DNA from: Synechococcus sp. A18-25c
GTDB lineage: Bacteria; Cyanobacteriota; Cyanobacteriia; PCC-6307; Cyanobiaceae
NCBI RefSeq assembly: GCF_014280035.1
Contig: NZ_CP047957.1
Location: 2,046,001 to 2,110,000, forward strand
Length of the DNA: 64,000 bases
Direction: 5' to 3'
Position 1 is the stretch's first letter; each line of letters starts with the position of its first letter. The notes under the pieces were generated by a model. The model had not been told where the DNA came from, did not search any database, and worked only from the letters and a program-made list of their open reading frames with translations. The position numbers were made by a program, and so were the translations under genes. Shown here one piece after another: positions 28,494 through 36,137 of this stretch.

Positions 28494-29531
28494 ATGGCAT
28501 CCCCATTGATCACCAGGGAACTGAGACTGCGTGGCAGCCGCGTTGAGCGCACCTTGCGCTGCCGCGTTCTGCAATCACCGCTTGCAGGCGTCAGCGATCG
28601 GATCTTCCGCTCCCTGGTGCGGCGTTGGTCGTCCGACGCCCTGTTATTCACCGAAATGGTGAATGCCACCAGCCTCGAACTCGGCCATGGCCGAGCCAAG
28701 GTGGAAGAACTCAGCGGAGAACTTGGACCAATCGGCGTCCAATTGTTCGACCACCGACCTGCAGCCATGGCAGATGCCGCTCGTCGGGCTGAAGACGCCG
28801 GCGCCTTTTTGGTGGACATCAACATGGGTTGCCCGGTGCGCAAGATTGCACGCAAAGGCGGTGGGAGCGGCCTGATCCGCGATCCTGAGCTGGCCTGCCA
28901 GATCGTCGACGCCGTGGCTGCCGCCGTTGGCGTGCCAGTGACCGTCAAAACTCGACTCGGCTGGTGCGGCGGAACGGAGCAGCCGTCAACGCAGGCTGAT
29001 GCTGTGGCCTGGGGTCGCCGGCTCCAGGACGCCGGGGCTCAGCTTTTAACCCTGCATGGCCGCACCCGCGAACAACGCTTCAGCGGCAACGCGAACTGGG
29101 CCGCGATCGCGGCCGTCAAACAAAGCCTCCACATCCCCGTGATCGCTAATGGCGACGTCAATAGCCCAGACGACGCTTTGCGCTGCCTGAAGGTCACCGG
29201 TGCTGATGGCGTAATGGTGGGACGTGGAACGATGGGCGCCCCTTGGCTTGTGGGTCAAATCGATGCCGCACTGAATGGACGGCCCATCCCACCAACACCA
29301 GACCCACGGGAACGCCTGACGCTGGCGGCTGAACAATTGCAGGCCCTGGTGGAAGCACGAGGCGATCACGGCCTGCTGATCGCGCGAAAACACATGAGTT
29401 GGACATGCACTGGCTTCCCTGGTGCCTCGCAATTCCGCCAGCAACTGATGCGGGCCTCCACGCCAAATCTCGCCCTGGAGTTGTTGAAGCACCAGCAGGA
29501 CCAGTTGGCGTCAGAGGCCAAGGCTGCCTAG
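28494..29531 (+). CDS. dus: tRNA-dihydrouridine synthase
   Basis: 345 residues, FMN-dependent TIM barrel that reduces uridines in the tRNA D-loop. Motifs: LQSPLAGVSDRIFRSL, NMGCPVRKIARKGGGSG (with the conserved cysteine), VTVKTRLGW, LTLHGRTREQ and VIANGDVNSPDDAL, GVMVGRGTMGAPWL. The ATG at 28494 fits; the frame stays open upstream only as a shadow of the previous gene. The stop overlaps the convergent DUF4079 gene by four bases. Confidence 0.93.
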   Translation: MASPLITRELRLRGSRVERTLRCRVLQSPLAGVSDRIFRSLVRRWSSDALLFTEMVNATSLELGHGRAKVEELSGELGPIGVQLFDHRPAAMADAARRAEDAGAFLVDINMGCPVRKIARKGGGSGLIRDPELACQIVDAVAAAVGVPVTVKTRLGWCGGTEQPSTQADAVAWGRRLQDAGAQLLTLHGRTREQRFSGNANWAAIAAVKQSLHIPVIANGDVNSPDDALRCLKVTGADGVMVGRGTMGAPWLVGQIDAALNGRPIPPTPDPRERLTLAAEQLQALVEARGDHGLLIARKHMSWTCTGFPGASQFRQQLMRASTPNLALELLKHQQDQLASEAKAA

Positions 29532-30154
29532 CCCAGCAGAAGGTCACGGGTACCCGTAATCGCTTGGGTCGCCAGCAACAGTGCCACCAACACATTCAGG
29601 GACACATGCAATCGGCGCATCCACAGCCTGCTGGCGATCTCCCGCTGCACAGCCATCGTGAACAGGAGCAAAGCGAGAAGCGCGAGGCCACCCCAGGTGT
29701 GGGATTCCCAGATCGCTAGAGCCAGGAGAGACCGTTCCGCCATCAACAAAGGCTGCAGGCTGATCAGCAGCAGAAACAGCCAGCAGCTCCATGCGAACAG
29801 CAAACGGAACATCAAACGCCGCGTGCGAAGGAGCGCCACGAAAGCTGCGGCAGCAGCCGCAGCCTGCAGAGAAACCACAAGCCAGGTCGCCAAACCAGCG
29901 CCAGCACCCGCTAATCCATGACCCAAAGCAATGAGCACGGCCAACAGCAGAGCACCTGTGGCCCAGCGGCCATGATCCACATGCTCCACAGGAACCGTGG
30001 GAGCAATCGGATTGAGCTGCAACCGCCGCTCCCTGGCCAGGATCCCCAACCTGATCGTTGCTCCGATCACGGGATAGACAAACAGAATGATCAGCACTGG
30101 ATGCACCAACGCCAACCATTGGCTCACGGCAAGCGATGGAAAGGCAGCAATCAA
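29528..30154 (-). CDS. DUF4079 family membrane protein
   Basis: 208 residues with six hydrophobic helices, for example LVHPVLIILFVYPVIGATIR, ALLLAVLIALGHGLAGAGAG and the C-terminal LHVSLNVLVALLLATQAITG. The spaced histidines at helix ends recall cytochrome b561-type membrane proteins, which fits DUF4079. It overlaps cobI by four bases (coupled translation). Function unknown; inner or thylakoid membrane is inferred from hydrophobicity. Confidence 0.75.
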   Translation of the reverse strand: MIAAFPSLAVSQWLALVHPVLIILFVYPVIGATIRLGILARERRLQLNPIAPTVPVEHVDHGRWATGALLLAVLIALGHGLAGAGAGLATWLVVSLQAAAAAAAFVALLRTRRLMFRLLFAWSCWLFLLLISLQPLLMAERSLLALAIWESHTWGGLALLALLLFTMAVQREIASRLWMRRLHVSLNVLVALLLATQAITGTRDLLLG

Positions 30155-30942
30155 GGCAACACCTCAGGCCAGAGCTGACGGATCAGCAGAAGTGAGAAAT
30201 AGGGTCTCGCATCGGGGGGCACTTGAGAGGCGGAAGCCACCCACTGATCAGACCAACCCACCCGTTGCGCGAACAGAGCCTGATCCAGCAGCCCCATCTC
30301 CGTCAGAGCCGCACACACCCAGGGCCAACGGTGGCCCACTTTGATCAACCCGAGCACAGTTGACGCATCGCGTGCGCTCTGCAGGAGTTTGCGAAAGTCC
30401 GAAGCCGTCTCCGGACATGGACGGATCAGCAGTCCTTCTTGCTGGAGTGCCAAGGGAAGATCGACCGCCACGCCTGCTGCTGCGGCAGCAGCAGCACAAA
30501 CCGAAGGGATCCCAGGAATCAGCGCAAAGGGAAGGTCGGGATGACGCCGACGCAGAGCCAGCTGCACGTAACTACCCGTTGCAAAGAGGGACACATCCCC
30601 CTCACAGAGCAACACCACCCTGCGACCTGCCCTCACATGGCGGGCGAGTGCGTCGGCAGCCTCGTGCCAGGCGGAAATTCTCGGCTCTGCCTCCGCCACC
30701 ATCGGGAACGCGAGGGGCAGAAGTTGTTGTTGCGGCTGCAACCACGGCAAAGCAATGGCCAATGCCAACCCCGACTCTCCTTCACGGGCCACAGGATGAG
30801 CCACCACGTCGGCCTGCTCCAAGGCCTTCACCGCAGCGACCGTAAGCAATTCTGGATCACCAGGACCAACTCCTACCAGCGTCAACCGATCAGGAGCAAA
30901 CTTGGGTGCCAAGGACAACGGCGCGGGGGACGGATCAACCAT
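30151..30942 (-). CDS. cobI: precorrin-2 C20-methyltransferase
   Basis: 263 residues. It methylates precorrin-2 with SAM at C-20 in cobalamin synthesis. LTLVGVGPGDPELLTVAAVK at the N terminus is the tetrapyrrole methylase loop; VVLLCEGDVSLFATGSYV and IPGIPSVCAAAAAA are the other SAM-site segments. Marine Synechococcus makes pseudocobalamin, consistent with this gene. It overlaps the DUF4079 gene by four bases and is divergent from mtnD. Confidence 0.9.
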   Translation of the reverse strand: MVDPSPAPLSLAPKFAPDRLTLVGVGPGDPELLTVAAVKALEQADVVAHPVAREGESGLALAIALPWLQPQQQLLPLAFPMVAEAEPRISAWHEAADALARHVRAGRRVVLLCEGDVSLFATGSYVQLALRRRHPDLPFALIPGIPSVCAAAAAAAGVAVDLPLALQQEGLLIRPCPETASDFRKLLQSARDASTVLGLIKVGHRWPWVCAALTEMGLLDQALFAQRVGWSDQWVASASQVPPDARPYFSLLLIRQLWPEVLP

Positions 30943-30993
30943 CCAGCATGCTGAATGGGTTGGTCAGGGGCTGTTTCCACGGCCATTTGCAGC

Positions 30994-31551
30994 ATGAGTG
31001 AGCTGACGCTGTTTTCGGATCGCTCCAGCGACGTGCTTCTGCACACCCAAGACAGAGCTCTGATCGAAAGGGAGCTCAAGCGACGCGGAATTGGCTTTGA
31101 ACGCTGGCCAACACAGACGCGGCTTGACCAAAGCGCTGGCCAGGAGGAGATCCTGGCGGCCTACAAGCACGACATCCAACGAACCCAGGCGCGCGGGAAC
31201 TACCCCACCGTTGATGCCATTCGCATCCAGCCGGACCATCCCGAACGAGCCACCCTGCGCCAGACATTCCTGAATGAACACACCCACAGCGAAGACGAAG
31301 TTCGCTTTTTCGTGGAGGGCCATGGCCTGTTCTGCCTTCACCTTGGGGACGAGGTGATCCAGGTGTTGTGCAAAGCCTCGGATTGGATCAGCGTTCCTGC
31401 AGGAACGCGTCACTGGTTTGATATGGGGCCGGAGCCGGAGTTCTGCGCCATTCGCTTTTTTTGCAATCCCAGCGGATGGGTGGCGGACTTCACAGGGGAT
31501 TCCATTGCCAGCCGCTATCCCCTACTCACAACCCCCGCAAGCCTGCTGTAG
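30994..31551 (+). CDS. mtnD: acireductone dioxygenase
   Basis: 185 residues, cupin of the methionine-salvage pathway that oxidises acireductone to 2-keto-4-methylthiobutyrate and formate. Metal ligands appear in NEHTHSEDEVRFFVEG (two His and Glu) and in PAGTRHWFDMG (His). The family-typical ending NPSGWVADFTGDSIASRY is present. ATG at 30994 is chosen. Its pathway partners mtnB and mtnC lie 16 kb away at 47.4-48.8 kb, so the pathway is split. It sits between cobI and the minus-strand small gene. Confidence 0.93.
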   Translation: MSELTLFSDRSSDVLLHTQDRALIERELKRRGIGFERWPTQTRLDQSAGQEEILAAYKHDIQRTQARGNYPTVDAIRIQPDHPERATLRQTFLNEHTHSEDEVRFFVEGHGLFCLHLGDEVIQVLCKASDWISVPAGTRHWFDMGPEPEFCAIRFFCNPSGWVADFTGDSIASRYPLLTTPASLL

Positions 31552-31573
31552 CCGGTTGGTTGCGGTTGCACCG

Positions 31574-31807
31574 TCAAGCCGCGAGGAGCAGCCGGGAATC
31601 CACAGATGACTTGAAGGAAGCGGATTTGCCAGTTGCCACCTTCACCGACTCTTCATCAGCGAGCAACAAAGCTGCTTCAAGGTCGGCACAACGGCCAATG
31701 AGATCACGAAGGAGTGGATCGGCTTTGAGGCCATTCCACTGCTCGTCGGTGGTGCCATTCCGCAGAGCCTGCAGGGAGTCAGCAACAGCGGTCACAGGGT
31801 CAATCAT
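31574..31807 (-). CDS. small conserved hypothetical protein (77 aa)
   Basis: 77 residues, acidic and helical (AVADSLQALRNGTTDEQWNG, then RDLIGRCADLEAALLLADEE). No known domain, signal peptide or membrane helix. It is convergent with mtnD (22 bases) and lies downstream of the propeller gene on the same strand across a 263-base gap. Role unknown. Confidence 0.55.
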   Translation of the reverse strand: MIDPVTAVADSLQALRNGTTDEQWNGLKADPLLRDLIGRCADLEAALLLADEESVKVATGKSASFKSSVDSRLLLAA

Positions 31808-31866
31808 TCGACACGCGACGTCACTGGGTCAATCCTAGAAGCGGCCCAAACAACATTGCGCGCCTC

Positions 31867-31904
31867 GTCAGACCTCTTGTGATCCAAAGTCACGAAAGTC
31901 TGAC
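31867..31904. other. nested inverted repeat in intergenic region
   Basis: GTCAGAC at 31867-31873 pairs with GTCTGAC at 31898-31904. Inside, GTGA at 31879-31882 pairs with TCAC at 31890-31893 around a 7-base loop. It lies 60 bases upstream of the 77-residue gene and downstream of the propeller gene, both on the minus strand. No T run follows, so it is not a normal terminator; a structured 5' leader, small RNA or operator is possible. Confidence 0.4.
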
Positions 31905-32070
31905 CTTGATGCCTTACGACGATCTCAACCAAACCTGACGCAACAAACAAGCTGGGCACTGATCAACTCCTTCAGATCGAAATCGCGAAAAGGCCGAAGC
32001 ATCCCTCAAAAACAGACACCTCAACCCGGAGCGATACCGGCCAAGCAGCCAGTCCTCGCTCATTCAGAGT

Positions 32071-33687
32071 TCAGCCATACATTGCATTGTCGGGAATGGC
32101 GTGTGCAAACCATGCAATGTTCGCTGAAGCATGATCAGCGGGGTCCACGCTGAGTGGATCTACATACCAACGGAACACACGCGCCTGATCATCAAATGTT
32201 CGGTAAACAGGAATGAGGTTCTGAGCATCGTTAATCTCATCAAAAACGCGGAAATCCTCAGCAATGTATTCATACCGAAAGCTTTGCGACCAAATAAATC
32301 GCTCCGTGGGGTCTGCCGTCCAGACCGTTTGGCCAGTGATCTGATCACGGAAACGCGATGTCGATACAGAATCGCTGAGGTCTGCAGTACTGAGGAACAA
32401 AGGATCAGGTTCTTCAGCGCCCGAACTCTCGCTTAGTAGCAGAGTCCACTCTTGAGGTACCGACGATAAGTATTGATTTCTGGTCGATGAAGCATCAAAG
32501 GAATACACAGGCAAACCCTGCTCTTCGGTCGCGATCTGACTGACAAGATCCGCATTCAAACTGGTGAACCACATTGATCCATCAGGCCCCTGTCCGATCC
32601 GGTGCATCACACGGTTACGGGAACCAATGTCAGGCAATGGGAAAACCGTTTGATCTCGGCGTCCTGATTCATCAACATCCAAGCGAACCAGGTCATTTTC
32701 TTGGTATTGGAACCAGACAGAATCCGGCTTCACACCCACTACACCGCCTGCACCTTTGGAAAGAGTCTGGGGATAAGACGTGAAAGTTTCAGAGGCAGGA
32801 TCGAAGCGGGCAATACCACCCAAACTTTGCTGCGAACCAACCAATTCAGGGCTGTTATCGCCTTCAATTGTGACCCAGATAAAGCCTTCGGGTCCTTGAT
32901 AAATATTGATCGGACGTGTGTTATCAGTCCCGAAACCTTCGATCTCGAAAAGGCTCAACTTATCGTTTAAATCAATCCTTCCAATCTGATTGGTCTGCAG
33001 GTTTACAAACCATGCGTTTCCCACCTGATCAAACTCGATGTTGATTGGAGCACTGGCTGCCGGCTTGATGGCGTCATGATTGAAATTGGGAGCGATGGCA
33101 GCTCGGGTCGGTAGTTCAAAACGACGATGTTCTCCCGTCGCAGGATCAACCCAACCCAGCACATCAGAGGTGCGGCCGGTGTACCAAAGTTTGCCTTGGG
33201 GATCGATGGCGAAACCGTGCGGTCCCACAACACCCTCTGTCTGAGGATTATCGAACGCAACGCTATAAGTCGTGATGATAGAACCATCACGTTTGCTGAG
33301 TTCAACGATTTGATCAAAATCCTCAAGAGTTACATACAAACGACCGTCTTCACTAAACCGGATTCCATGGGGGTAAGACCCTTTTGGAAGTTCAAAAAGC
33401 TCAACACGTCCATCAAGCGTGAGACGTCCAACACGGTCATGCATGCTCTGGGTGAAATACACCATCCCATCTGGGCCGGAATAGATTTCATGAGTGTTAT
33501 AAACATCTTTATCAGAGTCCAGATGAACATTGTAATCAATAACATTACCCAGTTCACGCTCAAAAACCGATGTAAAAAAGTCTTGAAAAGCTGCTTCTGA
33601 CCACCATTCACCACGTCCAATCGGACGAGGCTGAGTCACATTATTAACACTTTGGACATCAAGCTGGGAATGGCCGCTACCACTCAT
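32071..33687 (-). CDS. streptogramin-lyase-like (Vgb) seven-bladed propeller protein with unique C-terminal domain
   Basis: 538 residues. Residues ~65-400 contain seven blade motifs of Vgb/SMP-30 type, e.g. HEIYSGPDGMVYFTQSMHDR, HGFAIDPQGKLWYTGRTSDV, INIEFDQVGNAWFVNLQTNQ and GQGPDGSMWFTSLNADLV. Virginiamycin-B lyases share this fold, but activity is not implied. The last ~130 residues (VWTADPTERFIWSQSFRYEY, then LIPVYRTFDDQARVF) are a separate domain, perhaps with two diverged repeats. No signal peptide. The DNA is visibly poorer in G+C than its neighbours and lies between cobI/mtnD and miaE, which suggests insertion. Confidence 0.75.
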   Translation of the reverse strand: MSGSGHSQLDVQSVNNVTQPRPIGRGEWWSEAAFQDFFTSVFERELGNVIDYNVHLDSDKDVYNTHEIYSGPDGMVYFTQSMHDRVGRLTLDGRVELFELPKGSYPHGIRFSEDGRLYVTLEDFDQIVELSKRDGSIITTYSVAFDNPQTEGVVGPHGFAIDPQGKLWYTGRTSDVLGWVDPATGEHRRFELPTRAAIAPNFNHDAIKPAASAPINIEFDQVGNAWFVNLQTNQIGRIDLNDKLSLFEIEGFGTDNTRPINIYQGPEGFIWVTIEGDNSPELVGSQQSLGGIARFDPASETFTSYPQTLSKGAGGVVGVKPDSVWFQYQENDLVRLDVDESGRRDQTVFPLPDIGSRNRVMHRIGQGPDGSMWFTSLNADLVSQIATEEQGLPVYSFDASSTRNQYLSSVPQEWTLLLSESSGAEEPDPLFLSTADLSDSVSTSRFRDQITGQTVWTADPTERFIWSQSFRYEYIAEDFRVFDEINDAQNLIPVYRTFDDQARVFRWYVDPLSVDPADHASANIAWFAHAIPDNAMYG

Positions 33688-33732
33688 TGAATCATTGCAG
33701 ATTCGTTGATCTTAAAAGAATGCCTGGACGCA

Positions 33733-34401
33733 TCAGGCATCGACACCAACGGAATGCATCCGCACATCATCGGGATGCACCAGTTCTCCACACAAGGCCT
33801 CAACTTCGGCCTGAGCCAACTGCTGCAAACGAGGCACGATCACATCTCTTGAATACCGTTGCTCGCAAAGAACCCAATACACACCGAAGTGACGAGCTTC
33901 ACTTTGAAGCAAGCTGCCATAAAGAGTCCGTAACGCCTGGTCAGGACTGTGTTCTGCAAGCAGAGCCATGCGTTCATGACTGCGCGCTTCAATCAGGCCC
34001 GCAACGAGGAAAGAATCCAGCATCCGATCAGGCTCCCCCCGTCGCACCTGCTTAGCAAGATCCGCTCCGTAACCTGATGAGCGCAACGGCTCAAGGTAAC
34101 GACCACGCGATTTGAGCAGATCCAACACCTGCTCAAAATGCGCAAGCTCTTCACGCGCCAGCGGGCTCAACACCTCACCGAGGCCAGGTTCACACAGATA
34201 GCGAAACATCAGCTGAACAGCTGAGCCAGCCGCTTTGCGCTCGCAATGGGCATGGTCGATGAGAACCTGCATCGGCTTAGCGATCGCCTGCTCCACCCAG
34301 AGACGACTAGTCGGAGCAGCAAGCCAACGAATGCTGCTCACGGTGGATGTAAGAGAGGCCTCTTTGAACTCAACAGGGGTTGTGGATGCAGCGATGGTCA
34401 T
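33733..34401 (-). CDS. miaE: tRNA-(ms2io6A)-hydroxylase
   Basis: 222 residues, di-iron ferritin-like enzyme that hydroxylates the modified adenosine at tRNA position 37. Iron-ligand helices are visible: [43 protein letters not shown] and [13 protein letters not shown]. Its start overlaps the aroQ end by four bases (ATGA coupling). A 45-base gap separates it from the propeller gene. Confidence 0.93.
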   Translation of the reverse strand: MTIAASTTPVEFKEASLTSTVSSIRWLAAPTSRLWVEQAIAKPMQVLIDHAHCERKAAGSAVQLMFRYLCEPGLGEVLSPLAREELAHFEQVLDLLKSRGRYLEPLRSSGYGADLAKQVRRGEPDRMLDSFLVAGLIEARSHERMALLAEHSPDQALRTLYGSLLQSEARHFGVYWVLCEQRYSRDVIVPRLQQLAQAEVEALCGELVHPDDVRMHSVGVDA

Positions 34402-34841
34402 GCTTCCACCTGACGCAGGTAATTCAGCAACCCATCAAGAGCGAGGTCGTAGCTGAAAGGCCCAAAGCCGCTCACCACACCAACCGCACGATCAGCCAGA
34501 TAGGACTGATGACGAAACGACTCACGCGCTTGGGTGTTACTCAGGTGGAGCTCCACATAAGGAATGGCCACGCCTAGCAAAGCGTCGCGTAACGCGATGG
34601 ATGTGTGGGTGAAGGCACCGGCATTGATCAAGATGCCGTTGACCGTCCCCATCGCCTGGTGAACCCGCTCTACGAGGGCACCTTCAAAATTGCTCTGGTA
34701 AGAATCCAGTTGCACCCCAGCAGCAGCAGCACGCTCTTTGAGTTGTTGCTCGATCACATCCAGTGTCTGGTGACCGTAAAGGCCAGGCTCCCGCTGACCG
34801 AGCAAATTGAGATTGGGCCCATTGAGCAGCAGCAGTTGCAT
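34398..34841 (-). CDS. aroQ: type II 3-dehydroquinate dehydratase
   Basis: 147 residues. It dehydrates 3-dehydroquinate in the shikimate pathway. [20 protein letters not shown] carries the catalytic arginine and tyrosine loop, [17 protein letters not shown] the second site, and [19 protein letters not shown] the histidine region. ATG at 34841 is chosen (a GTG at 34862 would add seven residues). It is divergent from tRNA-Tyr. Confidence 0.95.
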   Translation of the reverse strand: MQLLLLNGPNLNLLGQREPGLYGHQTLDVIEQQLKERAAAAGVQLDSYQSNFEGALVERVHQAMGTVNGILINAGAFTHTSIALRDALLGVAIPYVELHLSNTQARESFRHQSYLADRAVGVVSGFGPFSYDLALDGLLNYLRQVEA

Positions 34842-34898
34842 CGCCCGTGCCAGCGGTGTCACCCGATCGTATCCAGCAGGGTGGTCCTCGTTGACTGG

Positions 34899-34904
34899 TA
34901 AATT
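34899..34904 (+). promoter_or_regulatory. possible extended -10 promoter of tRNA-Tyr
   Basis: TG-N-TAAATT at 34896-34904 resembles an extended -10 element, 13 bases before the mature tRNA. No good -35 box is seen at the expected distance. Confidence 0.3.
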
Positions 34905-34917
34905 ATCGCGGTGTGTC

Positions 34918-34999
34918 GGGTCGGTGCCCGAGTGGTTAATGGGGGCGGACTGTAAATCCGCTGGCTCTGCCTACGTTGGTTCAAATCCAACCCGGCCCA
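34918..34999 (+). tRNA. tRNA-Tyr (GTA)
   Basis: 82 nt with a long variable arm. The acceptor stem GGGTCGG (34918-34924) pairs with CCGGCCC (34992-34998, one G-U pair), discriminator A. The T arm is GTTGG-TTCAAAT-CCAAC. The anticodon GTA is at 34952-34954. CCA is not encoded. It is followed nine bases later by tRNA-Thr, with which it is probably co-transcribed. Confidence 0.95.
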
Positions 35000-35008
35000 T
35001 CCACACAT

Positions 35009-35080
<72 letters not shown>

Positions 35081-35085
35081 TTCCC

Positions 35086-35106
35086 AACACCCAGGCACCG
35101 GGTGTT
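35086..35106 (+). terminator. hairpin directly after tRNA-Thr
   Basis: AACACCC at 35086-35092 pairs perfectly with GGGTGTT at 35100-35106 around a 7-base loop, starting six bases after the tRNA end. No T run follows, so it may act in 3' processing or weak termination. Confidence 0.4.
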
Positions 35107-35289
35107 GATCCAAGTCGCAGGCCTGGGTTGATTCCAAGTTGGCAGCCAAGTGCAGGCCGCGGTGAATACAGCTCCGCACGCCGCAAGCGAATCAGAACCT
35201 TGCTCGCGGTTGTTCAAAACTCCAGACAGCCTCTCAGAAAATGGAGCTGACGAAAACTGAACCAATCTGACGTCTGCAAAACGGAATCA

Positions 35290-35475
35290 ATGGCTCGCAA
35301 AGTTCATCAATCTGCCCATTTCCTGCAACAAGCACCGCTCAGATTAGACGTCAGTGTTTGTCTTGATGACACCTTGGTTTCACTTTCACCCAGTGGCTGG
35401 GTGATTGGATCCAGCAAAAACCGTGGGATGCAGCATTCCCTGTATCGACTCAGGACCAACATCGTGAATGCCTAG
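35290..35475 (+). CDS. possible small protein (61 aa)
   Basis: ATG start and TAG stop, 61 residues (ARKVHQSAHFLQQAPLRLDV at the start, CLDDTLVSLSPSGWVIGSSK in the middle). No recognised family and no convincing Shine-Dalgarno. Reported as doubtful because chance frames of this length are common. Confidence 0.25.
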   Translation: MARKVHQSAHFLQQAPLRLDVSVCLDDTLVSLSPSGWVIGSSKNRGMQHSLYRLRTNIVNA

Positions 35476-35544
35476 TGTTGCCCACTGCATGAATCCCCCA
35501 GTCGAGGATCGAAGCTAACGATCTTTTCCCTAGACCAATTGCCC

Positions 35545-35766
35545 ATGCAATTGCTGGTCTTCCCAGACCATCCATTGCTGAAAAGCGCTGAGATCATGCT
35601 TGATCAGATTATGAAATACCCACTTGAGCACAGACCACCCAAGGTCTATCTAGGTGCGGAAAGCCTGCTAGTGCAGGCTGTCGATTTCTTCTCCGCTGCG
35701 ACAGACAAAAAACAGACGGTGCCAGCAGGAAGCCGGCAGCAGGGGAACGCAGACACTGTGGATTGA
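35545..35766 (+). CDS. possible small hypothetical protein (73 aa)
   Basis: 73 residues from ATG 35545: QLLVFPDHPLLKSAEIMLDQ, then MKYPLEHRPPKVYLGAESLL. The composition and hydrophobic pattern look protein-like, more so than the preceding frame. The stop codon lies inside a 15-base tandem repeat, so the C terminus may vary among strains. No known family. Confidence 0.45.
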   Translation: MQLLVFPDHPLLKSAEIMLDQIMKYPLEHRPPKVYLGAESLLVQAVDFFSAATDKKQTVPAGSRQQGNADTVD

Positions 35767-35790
35767 GGCACTGTGGATTGAGACACCGTG
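35752..35790. repeat. 15-base tandem repeat, about 2.6 units
   Basis: The unit GACACTGTGGATTGA at 35752-35766 is followed by GGCACTGTGGATTGA at 35767-35781 and a partial third copy to 35790. The unit length is a multiple of three, and each full unit contains the in-frame TGA that ends the small gene at 35545-35766. Confidence 0.75.
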
Positions 35791-36137
35791 CTGCAACACG
35801 ATCAAGACAAACCAAAGTTCTTCCTTTACCGCTCAATCTGAATCTGAGCACTGGTGTTGTTCTGGTTACAAGATGAGAGCACCGCAACACAACAGCCCTT
35901 CGCGATCTCAGACCATATCTTGAACAGGGATTGAAAGTCTTCCAACTGATGCATCCTCAAATCCAGAGGATTGGATTAATAACCAACCGCCTTAGTACTG
36001 CAAGAGAGGAATAAACAACTTCAAGGGTGACTGGTTTCCAGGCAGAACAGACAACACCTGAGCAAACACTTCATTGTTCCTCACGCTCCTTTGCAGGACC
36101 TTCTCCCCCCAGCTAGCACGTGGGAAACAATTCCCGC

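Larger units (their letters stand above)
35107..36137. other. gene-poor kilobase between tRNA-Thr and glpK
   Basis: Only two short open frames (35290-35475 and 35545-35766) are worth listing. The remainder is A+T-richer than the surroundings, with scattered stops in all frames. A weak hairpin, ATCCTC...GAGGAT, lies near 35950-35970. No integrase, transposase or copy of the tRNA 3' end was found, although the position after two tRNA genes is typical for past insertion. Confidence 0.5.
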
